A DNA stretch of 5,975 bases from JAICLK01 sp035478715 (GTDB taxonomy: Bacteria > Patescibacteriota > Saccharimonadia > Saccharimonadales > UBA4665), in assembly GCA_035478715.1 (NCBI GenBank), contig DATIJK010000031.1, positions 1 to 5,975 on the forward strand, given 5' to 3'. Position 1 is the stretch's first letter, and each line of letters opens with the position of its first letter. This document shows, in pieces, positions 1 through 5,329 of the stretch. Made by a program: the position numbers and the translations under genes. The notes under the pieces are model-generated. The model saw only the letters and a program-made list of their open reading frames with translations. It ran no database searches and had not been told where the DNA came from.

Positions 1-425
1 ATTTCGTTTTCTTCACCGCCGGCCATCATGCAAAAACCGTTTTCCGTACCCATGATGCCGCCACTGGTGCCAACGTCTAGCAATGTTGAGCCGCGCTGTT
101 TAACTAGCTCGGCGTGTTTTTGCGTCATGCGGAAATCGGTATTGCCGCCATCGACGATCAAACTGCCTTTCGGTGCGACATCAAGCCATGCGTTCAGTTC
201 ACTTTCTACGACATCTGCCGGCAGCATTATCCATACCACTAGCCGCTCGCCCTTAAATGCATCCAATACATCCTGTTTTGATTTAGCTGGCTTGGCACCG
301 AATGATGCAGCATGGTCAATCGGTTCCGGGCTGCGGTTGTGGGCGATAACTTCGTGTCCATCTTGTACGAGTTTCTCGGCAATCTGCATCCCCATGCGGC
401 CCAATCCGTGAATAGCGATTTTCAT
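1..425 (-). CDS. gnd: 6-phosphogluconate dehydrogenase (decarboxylating), N-terminal part; 3' end outside window
   Basis: This is the Rossmann NAD(P)-binding half of 6-phosphogluconate dehydrogenase, which oxidatively decarboxylates 6-phosphogluconate to ribulose 5-phosphate in the cytoplasm. The 141 residues seen include the nucleotide-binding loop GLGRMG at 7-12 and N30-R31-S32. An Asn-Arg-Ser/Thr at that place contacts the NADP 2'-phosphate in characterised enzymes, so NADP is the likelier cofactor, by inference. Also present are VDGGNTDF at 91-98 and the substrate-site SGG at 121-123 within DVGTSGG. The catalytic Lys region and the C-terminal helical domain lie beyond the left edge, so I cannot tell the short form (about 300 aa) from the long form (about 470 aa). 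The DVGTSGG...G.ENGFCMM pattern resembles the short form. The start is fixed by AAGGAG at 434-439, 8 nt upstream, inside the last codons of the lactonase gene. Only 3 nt separate the two genes, so they are almost certainly co-transcribed. Confidence 0.93.
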   Translation of the reverse strand, partial: MKIAIHGLGRMGMQIAEKLVQDGHEVIAHNRSPEPIDHAASFGAKPAKSKQDVLDAFKGERLVVWIMLPADVVESELNAWLDVAPKGSLIVDGGNTDFRMTQKHAELVKQRGSTLLDVGTSGGIMGTENGFCMMAGGEENE

Positions 426-428
426 GAA

Positions 429-1103
429 TTATTCTCCTTCTATTTGATCATTGTATACGTACGATTCTGGCATTGTCTTAAGGAATTGCGCTGGCTGGAC
501 GTCCAACGGCAGCGCTTGGTCGTGCAATTTGGTGAGTTGTTCAAGCTTGCCCGCGCCGAACACGAATGCGTAAATCACAGTTGAGCGGCGAAGTGATTCG
601 AATGTCATGGTAATCCGATCAAACTCTTCCGATTTATAGTCGAACATGATGCCTGTCGCAGTGGTAGCTGCCGAATGGGGCAGTATTCCGGAAATGTGAC
701 CGTCAGTGCCCATACCGAGCTGCGTTATGACTGCATCTGCGGCATTGATTGCAGTATCAAGCACTTTTCCGTACCGCGCTCTGGCCGCAAACAAAGAATT
801 GTCTCCTTCGACAAGTGTCGGCTGTAATAACGCCTTTCCGGGTGAAAAACCAGCGTCTAGCAGTTGCTTGTAATTGGAATCCTTGTGACCCGGCGAGCCA
901 TAGCGCTCGTCGCTAAACATGATTACCAAGTTTTGCACAAGATCTTCGGGAAGTAATTTCATGGCTTCGACCTGGATTGTTATATTGCCACCGCCGGATA
1001 GCAGCCAAAGTACTTTTTTGCCTGCATCGAGCTCTTTAAATATACGGTCGGAAATTATTTCCGCCGCTTCCCTGGTACCAGCAATCTTAATAAATTTCAG
1101 CAT
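429..1103 (-). CDS. pgl: 6-phosphogluconolactonase (DevB/Pgl type)
   Basis: The enzyme hydrolyses 6-phosphoglucono-1,5-lactone to 6-phosphogluconate, the substrate of the dehydrogenase encoded immediately downstream. The product has 224 aa, a normal length for the DevB-type, glucosamine-6-phosphate-isomerase-like fold. Family motifs are in order: SGGGN at 36-40 (usually SGGS/T), DER at 65-67, HKDSNY at 73-78, GMGTDGH at 130-136 carrying the expected catalytic His, and GAGK at 183-186. The frame stays open to an ATG at 1136, but I prefer the ATG at 1103. It has purine-rich AAGGG (1113-1117) and GAGGG (1107-1111) upstream, the homologous region begins there, and a TATACT box lies inside the would-be extension. 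No glucose-6-phosphate dehydrogenase is visible in the window. The gene is the first of a pgl-gnd operon and is transcribed away from the lipoprotein gene. Confidence 0.9.
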   Translation of the reverse strand: MLKFIKIAGTREAAEIISDRIFKELDAGKKVLWLLSGGGNITIQVEAMKLLPEDLVQNLVIMFSDERYGSPGHKDSNYKQLLDAGFSPGKALLQPTLVEGDNSLFAARARYGKVLDTAINAADAVITQLGMGTDGHISGILPHSAATTATGIMFDYKSEEFDRITMTFESLRRSTVIYAFVFGAGKLEQLTKLHDQALPLDVQPAQFLKTMPESYVYNDQIEGE

Positions 1104-1124
1104 GTACCCTCGCCCTTCGAAATC

Positions 1125-1157
1125 AGTATAACGCAATTACATTAGATTTTGTGTCAA
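1125..1157 (-). promoter_or_regulatory. Putative promoter of pgl-gnd
   Basis: On the minus strand a TATACT box at 1130-1125 would place the transcript start near 1118, about 15 nt before the pgl ATG, leaving room for its ribosome-binding site. A perfect TTGACA lies at 1157-1152, but the spacer is 21 nt, longer than the usual 16-18. A second TTGACA sits exactly 21 nt further upstream, at 1178-1173. The -10 is plausible. The -35 assignment is doubtful and the repeated TTTGACA could instead be a regulator site. Confidence 0.4.
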
Positions 1158-1209
1158 AAACGACTTAAAAATTGTCAAATTACGGCATTTTCGAAGCGGC
1201 GTGTAGTTG

Positions 1210-1238
1210 TTGAAAAATATATGAAAAAATGCTATAAT
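1210..1238 (+). promoter_or_regulatory. Strong sigma70-type promoter giving a leaderless transcript
   Basis: TTGAAA (1210-1215), a 17-nt spacer and TATAAT (1233-1238) form a near-consensus promoter. A TG dinucleotide at 1230-1231 gives an extended -10 (TGC-TATAAT). Initiation 7-8 nt after the -10 falls at 1245-1246, which is the A of the downstream ATG, so the mRNA would have no 5' leader. No Shine-Dalgarno sequence could precede that ATG, consistent with leaderless initiation. Confidence 0.75.
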
Positions 1239-1245
1239 ATATTAT

Positions 1246-1962
1246 ATGTTCAGGCGGACAAGTATGGGCATGGTAGGTGGCGCATTGGCTGCGTCATGTT
1301 TTCTTGCTGGCTGTGATTCGGCGCCGCCTCCATCAATACCAACTGCCGAATGGCAGCAGCCCTTCGACACAATCCAGCATTACTGGTCTGTTACGCGCGG
1401 CCTTGGAAAACTCGGTGTCAGACTTCGTATCATTGAGCCAGGCGAGCGAGAAGTATGCGGAAATTATACTGATACTGCGTACTCAAAAAGTATTGGTAAT
1501 TATTGCCCGGATGACAATACGGTGTACATTTCTAGCGGATCATACAAGGCTTTCGAAACGGAATATGTTGCTAAGGGTGGTAACGCTCGGGCGCTAAAAA
1601 TCTTGTTTATGGGCCACGAAGAAGGCCATGCGGTGCAGGAAAAATATCGTAGCGTGGAAGAACCGCCGAGCAAAGTTCCAGCTCTGAATAAGCGACATGA
1701 ACAGCAGGCTGACTGTTTGGATGGTGAATTGATATCCGGCCTTGGCGGTATAAGTCTGGGTGAAGCACAATTGATGTATGATGTCTTCGATATAATTACT
1801 CCACTAACAGCTGCTGAATTACGCAAGGATGATCATGGCCGTGAGCCTGAAAGATTTAGAGCATTTGTACGCGGCGGCGATAAAGAATATGGCGTTATTG
1901 CTGGCTGCGGATTGGTTTTGCCCACGGAATATCCGAATGGCAAAGTTACTGCCGGCGTTTAA
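1246..1962 (+). CDS. Lipoprotein of the neutral zinc metallopeptidase family (YpfJ-like, Zn_peptidase)
   Basis: This is a 238-aa predicted secreted, lipid-anchored zinc protease; its substrate is unknown. Residues 1-22 form a lipoprotein signal (MFRRT, hydrophobic core, lipobox FLAGC with Cys23), followed by a Pro/Ser-rich linker. The rest matches the YpfJ-type family block by block: NYCPDDNTVYIS at 85-96 (family: YCP.D..VYLD), the HExxH zinc motif HEEGH at 124-128, HEQQADC at 151-157 (family E.QADC, probably including the third ligand region), and a C-terminal HGREPERFRAFVRG at 197-210 ending in Cys221. Cys71, Cys87, Cys157 and Cys221 could form disulfides outside the cell. I chose the ATG at 1246 because it supplies the Arg-Arg of the signal peptide and sits exactly at the predicted transcript start. 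ATGs at 1264 and 1270 would remove that charged region. The gene is monocistronic, divergent from pgl and convergent with the LCP gene. The family is clear; proteolytic activity is inferred from intact motifs. Confidence 0.86.
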   Translation: MFRRTSMGMVGGALAASCFLAGCDSAPPPSIPTAEWQQPFDTIQHYWSVTRGLGKLGVRLRIIEPGEREVCGNYTDTAYSKSIGNYCPDDNTVYISSGSYKAFETEYVAKGGNARALKILFMGHEEGHAVQEKYRSVEEPPSKVPALNKRHEQQADCLDGELISGLGGISLGEAQLMYDVFDIITPLTAAELRKDDHGREPERFRAFVRGGDKEYGVIAGCGLVLPTEYPNGKVTAGV

Positions 1963-1971
1963 CGCAATTCT

Positions 1972-2051
1972 GTTACTTTTTCCCGTATAAAGTAACTAAA
2001 CCACCGGTATAAATACAGTATTTATTCATTACTTTTTCTAGAAAAAGTAAC
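1972..2051. repeat. Nested GTTACTTTTT inverted repeats
   Basis: Starting 9 nt after the protease stop, GTTACTTTTTC (1972-1982) is an exact inverted copy of GAAAAAGTAAC (2041-2051). Two inner partners also exist. GTTACTTT (1972-1979) pairs with AAAGTAAC (1989-1996) across a 9-nt loop. Positions 2029-2050 form a perfect 22-bp palindrome centred on CTAG. Between them, 2009-2025 is a further palindrome (ATAAATAC-A-GTATTTAT). The arms can pair in alternative ways. No clean T-run follows on the plus strand, so a standard terminator for the protease gene is possible but not shown. Confidence 0.7.
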
Positions 2052-2060
2052 CAAAAAGTC

Positions 2061-2229
2061 GCCAGAAGTGTGAAGAAACATGACTTACAAATAGCACTCA
2101 CTGGCTGCGCCGACACAACTCCCTCCGGTCGGCCCAATTTTTCTAATTCCATAGGAGCAAAATTGGACACAGTGTCGGCTTGATTCAGCCAGTGAGCACC
2201 ATTTGCAAATCAGTTTCTTCAATTCTGGC
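2061..2229 (-). repeat. 169-nt fold-back (long inverted repeat) element, MITE-like or structured RNA
   Basis: The two ends fold onto each other through a series of stems: GCCAGAA 2061-2067 with 2223-2229; TGAAGAAAC 2071-2079 with 2213-2221; 2081-2107 with 2186-2212; GCCGACAC 2109-2116 with 2172-2179; and CCAATTTT 2134-2141 with 2159-2166 around a 17-nt loop. In the 27-bp stem all five mismatches become G-U pairs if the RNA is read from the minus strand. On that strand the last arm is followed by GACTTTTTGG. GTCGGC at 2128-2133 offers an alternative partner for GCCGAC at 2109-2114. It has no transposase, and I see no clear target-site duplication. It could be a non-autonomous mobile element, a repetitive extragenic palindrome or a structured 3' region of the LCP transcript. 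Copy number cannot be judged here. Confidence 0.75.
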
Positions 2230-2238
2230 AATAAAGGA

Positions 2239-2257
2239 AAGTACACTGCGTGTACTT
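2239..2257 (-). terminator. Candidate terminator of the LCP gene
   Basis: AAGTACAC-TGC-GTGTACTT is a perfect 8-bp stem with a 3-nt loop, 6 nt beyond the TAA of the LCP gene. On the minus strand it is followed by an interrupted T-rich tract (TCCTTTATT). The position fits a transcription end; the weak T-run lowers confidence. Confidence 0.5.
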
Positions 2258-2263
2258 GATTTA

Positions 2264-3943
2264 TTATTGGGGCATTTGTTGGTTTTGGCCGAGGACTACT
2301 ATGAATGCAGCGTCGGGGTATTGTTTTGTTAGGCTTGCGTTTGTGGATGTGGTTGAGATTCCGAAAATATTTTTTAATGCTTTCAGCGTAGCCGGGTTCT
2401 TACCGCTTGAGTTGTCGATGATAAATGTTGTGTCCTGATGCGGTGTCGCGTTGGCTGTTGTGCTGACATAAATTCCTTTTTTGGATAGAACGTTTGATTC
2501 TGCCGTTGCCAAGCCGGTCGTGGTGCTGGCATTCAAGACGACGACGTTAGCGCCCTCTTTGGCAAGCGCGTTATTAGACATAACTTGCTGCAAGAACTGT
2601 TTGATCTGGCTGTAATCACCCAAGCCGGTTGTAGGAATCAGAGCAGATTGGCCAGTCGTAGTGGTGTAGCCTTTCAGTAAGCTGACATCCTTCTGGCCGT
2701 TGATCGTGACGCTGTTCAAGCCGATAGATTTGATCTTGTTGCTGGGAATGACTTTCGATAAATCATACAGCCGGCGGATGTTGCCGGTGCTCAGATCGGT
2801 GTGGACGTTATTGCCGAACGCATCGAACAATTGGCCGAGTTTGAGCGGGTTCGCCAAGGTGCCGTTGCTCATCGCTTTATCTTTAATTGCCAGCATCAAC
2901 GCGCGCTGGTTTTGTGTACGGGCAAAATCACTGGCTGAAAATCCGTATGATCCGTAGGCGTCACCCCGGGCCCGGGCCAGATCAAGTGCCTGTTCGCCGG
3001 TCAACGTGTGCCAGCCATTCGATAATTTGACGAGCGGACCGTGCGTTTTCCAGTCGATGCTCGGGTCATACAGGCCGCGCGGATCTTCGCTCTGAACATT
3101 TACCGGAACACCGCCGACGGTATTGACCGCCTGCCGCAGCGCCGAGTAATCAATCAATGCGTAATAGCTGACGTCGATGCCAAGTGATTCCGAGACCGTT
3201 TGTTCCAGCAAGCCCATACCGCCTTTTGCGTAGCCGTTCTGATTGTAGTGCTCGGATTGGCCATCCGGATACGCTTCGTTAATTTTGGCATAGCCGTTAC
3301 CTGGGATATTTACATATAGATCACGCGGTATGCTCATCATGATAGCGGTGTCGTTTTTAGTATCGATACTGATAAGCATGATCGAGTCGGTCAGATTGGC
3401 GCCATTATGGAACGGGTCGTCCGCCGAGTTACCTGCCAAGATGATATTGCAGCGGCCAGTATCTTCGCACTTCAACTTAGATGCGCTTAAGAAGCCTAGC
3501 AAGCTGCTGCTGCTACCAAATACTTTCGAGGTATCGCGGAACAGCTTCCAGCCTAACCAACCGCCGCACAGTATTAAAAAAGCGGCCGCGATGAGCGACG
3601 TGGTTTTGACAAATTTTCTTAGTTTGGATTTTTTGGATTTTTGCCTCTTCTTTTTAGAAGTAGCGGGAGGGCTGAAATCACGGGATTCATATCGTTTCGG
3701 TTCCGGCAGTTCCATGGATTGGTTCAATAGTTGGTTGCTTTGTGTGTTTAGTGATGACGACCGCGCCGAAAAACTCGACATTTTATCGGTTGGTTGTTGT
3801 GCAGAAAAGCCGGGCCGACGCACCCGTACGCCTTGCGGTGAATTACTCAGTTTCGGACGGTTATCAAAACCGACATAACGGGTCTGCGGTGAGCGTGGTA
3901 TGAATCCGTCAATTGCTTGTGGTTTTCGGTGCATACTGTCCAT
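2264..3943 (-). CDS. LytR-CpsA-Psr (LCP) family glycopolymer transferase with C-terminal LytR_C domain
   Basis: LCP enzymes transfer undecaprenyl-linked glycopolymers (teichoic-acid-like or capsular chains) to peptidoglycan on the outer face of the membrane. The 559-aa product has a long polar cytoplasmic N-terminus (1-110) ending in a very basic stretch (about 97-110, many Lys). One membrane helix follows at about 113-134. The LCP domain spans about 165-400: LTDSIMLISID at 184-194, IPRDLYVNIP at 205-214 with the conserved Arg-Asp pair R207-D208, KINEAYPDG at 220-228, then LARARGD at 322-328 and DFARTQNQR at 339-347. A LytR_C domain (about 464-552) begins GANVVVLNAS. The basic segment before the helix predicts N-in/C-out. 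Nine residues rich in Gly, Tyr and Ser separate the RARGD and DFARTQ motifs, slightly more than usual. Neither ATG (3943 or 3934) has a good Shine-Dalgarno sequence. I kept the upstream one, and the true start may be 3 codons inward. It lies 185 nt after the PLD-like gene on the same strand. Confidence 0.95.
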   Translation of the reverse strand: MDSMHRKPQAIDGFIPRSPQTRYVGFDNRPKLSNSPQGVRVRRPGFSAQQPTDKMSSFSARSSSLNTQSNQLLNQSMELPEPKRYESRDFSPPATSKKKRQKSKKSKLRKFVKTTSLIAAAFLILCGGWLGWKLFRDTSKVFGSSSSLLGFLSASKLKCEDTGRCNIILAGNSADDPFHNGANLTDSIMLISIDTKNDTAIMMSIPRDLYVNIPGNGYAKINEAYPDGQSEHYNQNGYAKGGMGLLEQTVSESLGIDVSYYALIDYSALRQAVNTVGGVPVNVQSEDPRGLYDPSIDWKTHGPLVKLSNGWHTLTGEQALDLARARGDAYGSYGFSASDFARTQNQRALMLAIKDKAMSNGTLANPLKLGQLFDAFGNNVHTDLSTGNIRRLYDLSKVIPSNKIKSIGLNSVTINGQKDVSLLKGYTTTTGQSALIPTTGLGDYSQIKQFLQQVMSNNALAKEGANVVVLNASTTTGLATAESNVLSKKGIYVSTTANATPHQDTTFIIDNSSGKNPATLKALKNIFGISTTSTNASLTKQYPDAAFIVVLGQNQQMPQ

Positions 3944-4128
3944 TTACAATTATTTTTTATGCATCATGACGGTACACGGATTAAACCCACGCCTTAAAAA
4001 TAATCTCCAACAAATAAGTGTAGCGTGCACCGAATATTACCATAACAAAAATTGGGTCGCTTCACAACACAATCCACAGTTTCTGAAGGCTGGCTGTAAG
4101 GACTTTTACACACGTCAAAAACAAGTGA
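3944..4128 (-). other. Intergenic spacer with a weak candidate promoter for the LCP gene
   Basis: This 185-nt AT-rich spacer lies between the PLD-like stop and the LCP start. On the minus strand, TGG-TAATAT at 4042-4034 resembles an extended -10 and would start a transcript near 4027, about 85 nt before the LCP ATG. No good -35 accompanies it. I see no terminator hairpin with a T-run after the PLD-like gene, so read-through from that gene remains possible. An open frame on the plus strand here (3900-4163) overlaps the LCP gene and has no family signature. Confidence 0.3.
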
Positions 4129-5175
4129 TTAATAGGGTGCAGCAATTTGAAAGTCGTTGTTAAAAGTGTTATTTAAACTTGCGATAATAGCTTTATCTGT
4201 CGTAACCAAGCCTAATTCGCGGTTGCGCTCCAGTGATGTCAAAGAGAAATTTTCCGAACCCAAAAATGCTTTAGTATCATCAACCACGATCATCTTCGCA
4301 TGTACGTAAACTGGTGTTTCGCCGTGGAATGTGCTGATATGGGCGCCCTGCGATTTGAGTGTCGAAAAGTTCTGATGCCAGCTTTTCTGATCGGTCATGA
4401 CGATTTTAACGTCGACGCCGCGCATCGCCGCGTCACCCAAGGCCGCAACGACCCGCTTATCTGCCATTTCTTCGTTATATACCTTGATGGATTTCTTAGC
4501 TTGGTTTATCAGGCTGACCGTGGCCGATTCGGATCCGGGGCTCCACAGTAGGTCATCGCCTACCGGCGTCTGAGATAATTTGATCTGCTGCCAATCAGCA
4601 TTAAATACCGTTTCGATTGCGGAAACATCTTGGGCATCTTTGTCTATAATTCCGAAATCACGGCTGGTTGCGTAATATTGCGGCTGCAGATTGAACGTCA
4701 TGATCAGACCGGTTGAGCCGTCAACAACCAAAGTTTTTTGGTGCGTCAGCGCAAAATAGCCGGGGGTATAGTGAACATCGACGCCGTTTTTCTGTAAATA
4801 ATCGTAGGCATTTTTATTCGGCTGGTGCTTGTCGGGCGTGCCATAATAACCGCCGTTCAGCAATACCCGGACCGTTACTCCCCGGTTGTGCGCCGCCACA
4901 AGCGCCTGTTCGACCTGCGGGTCCTGCAGCTCGTACATGACCATATCGACCGATTTTTTAGCGCTGTTAATTAGATCAATTACCGGCTGTACGCTTGCGG
5001 CGGGTTCAGTTATCAAGCTTAAACTACCTGCCGGTGCGCTTGCCGCTGGTAAGTTTGATTGTGTGGTCGAATCACCTTTTATGTTCTGCTTGTGGTGGCC
5101 TGTTTCTAAAAACAGGACGACAATCACTAATAGTATTAGCGGCAATAATTTTCTAAACGAACTTCTCCGAGACAT
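4129..5175 (-). CDS. Membrane-anchored phospholipase D-like protein with two HKD motifs
   Basis: The product has 348 aa. Residues 1-9 are basic (MSRRSSFRK) and 10-24 form a hydrophobic helix, so the protein is an N-in anchor or uncleaved signal with the enzyme outside the membrane. An Ala/Ser/Pro-rich linker (about 35-60) leads to two PLD repeats. The first has H145-x-K147 and D152, followed by MTFN at 159-162 where the classical motif has GSxN. The second is canonical: H292-x-K294, D299, GSENFS at 306-311. Such pairs form one active site and act through a phosphohistidine. Family members include cardiolipin synthases, phospholipases and nucleases, and the sequence alone does not choose. One TM segment rather than two, together with the secreted layout, argues mildly for a hydrolase or nuclease over cardiolipin synthase. 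The ATG at 5175 has no Shine-Dalgarno sequence but lies 8 nt after a TATAAT box. The gene is divergent from the CNNM gene and upstream of LCP. Confidence 0.93.
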   Translation of the reverse strand: MSRRSSFRKLLPLILLVIVVLFLETGHHKQNIKGDSTTQSNLPAASAPAGSLSLITEPAASVQPVIDLINSAKKSVDMVMYELQDPQVEQALVAAHNRGVTVRVLLNGGYYGTPDKHQPNKNAYDYLQKNGVDVHYTPGYFALTHQKTLVVDGSTGLIMTFNLQPQYYATSRDFGIIDKDAQDVSAIETVFNADWQQIKLSQTPVGDDLLWSPGSESATVSLINQAKKSIKVYNEEMADKRVVAALGDAAMRGVDVKIVMTDQKSWHQNFSTLKSQGAHISTFHGETPVYVHAKMIVVDDTKAFLGSENFSLTSLERNRELGLVTTDKAIIASLNNTFNNDFQIAAPY

Positions 5176-5183
5176 AACACTTC

Positions 5184-5211
5184 ATTATACGTGGCAAGAC
5201 CCTGTTTCCAA
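5184..5211 (-). promoter_or_regulatory. Promoter of the PLD-like gene, nearly leaderless
   Basis: On the minus strand TTGGAA (5211-5206), a 16-nt spacer and TATAAT (5189-5184) precede the ATG by 8 nt. A start 7 nt after the -10 falls near 5177, leaving a leader of about 0-2 nt and no ribosome-binding site. The -35 box lies inside the left arm of the dyad at 5196-5252. Confidence 0.7.
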
Positions 5212-5252
5212 TCTCCATTCCGGCCAGAAAGCAAGATTGGAATCAGGCTCTT
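5196..5252. repeat. 57-bp dyad shared by divergent promoters
   Basis: The arm 5196-5214 is complementary to 5234-5252 at 17 of 19 positions. The core is TTCCAATCT (5206-5214) against AGATTGGAA (5234-5242), exact. The 19-nt centre holds another near-palindrome, TTCCGGCCAGAA (5218-5229), so symmetry runs almost through the whole element. The arms contain the -35 boxes of both flanking promoters. This could be a shared operator, a cruciform-forming site, or simply mirrored promoters. Confidence 0.75.
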
Positions 5253-5265
5253 AGTCCATTACAAT
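5237..5265 (+). promoter_or_regulatory. Promoter of the CNNM-type gene
   Basis: TTGGAA (5237-5242), a 17-nt spacer and TACAAT (5260-5265) form a good sigma70-type promoter facing right. Transcription would start near 5272, giving a leader of about 58 nt that carries the ribosome-binding site. It mirrors the PLD-like promoter across the dyad centre near 5224. Confidence 0.65.
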
Positions 5266-5316
5266 ATATAAAACATACATGTGTTTGAATTCTGAAGCAT
5301 TTTCATCTTCGGTCAC

Positions 5317-5321
5317 AGGGG
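5317..5321 (+). promoter_or_regulatory. Ribosome-binding site fixing the CNNM start
   Basis: AGGGG ends 8 nt before the ATG at 5330. A second in-frame ATG at 5342 has AGGA only 4 nt upstream and would trim four residues, so the upstream start is preferred. Confidence 0.55.
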
Positions 5322-5329
5322 CAAACTAG

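Noticed and set aside
28..584. Plus-strand frames over the left end
   Set aside because: They are antisense to gnd and pgl, which have clear catalytic motifs; the plus-strand frames are low-complexity and without family features.
1104..1136. N-terminal extension of the lactonase to the ATG at 1136
   Set aside because: The extension covers the TATACT box and the ribosome-binding site, and the DevB-type homology starts at the ATG at 1103.
1973..2170. Minus-strand 65-codon open frame through the repeat region
   Set aside because: It runs entirely across the palindromes and one arm of the fold-back element, starts with GTG without a ribosome-binding site, and its sequence is dictated by the repeats. 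I treat it as a by-product of the repeat.
2061..2229. Integron attC site or CRISPR repeat as explanation for the inverted repeat
   Set aside because: There is no convincing GTTRRRY/RYYYAAC core pair at the ends, no gene cassette and no regularly spaced direct repeats.
3330..3878. 182-codon plus-strand frame antisense to the LCP gene
   Set aside because: It lies within a gene with unmistakable family motifs and shows no recognisable domain. The opposite frame is open because of the LCP gene's codon use.
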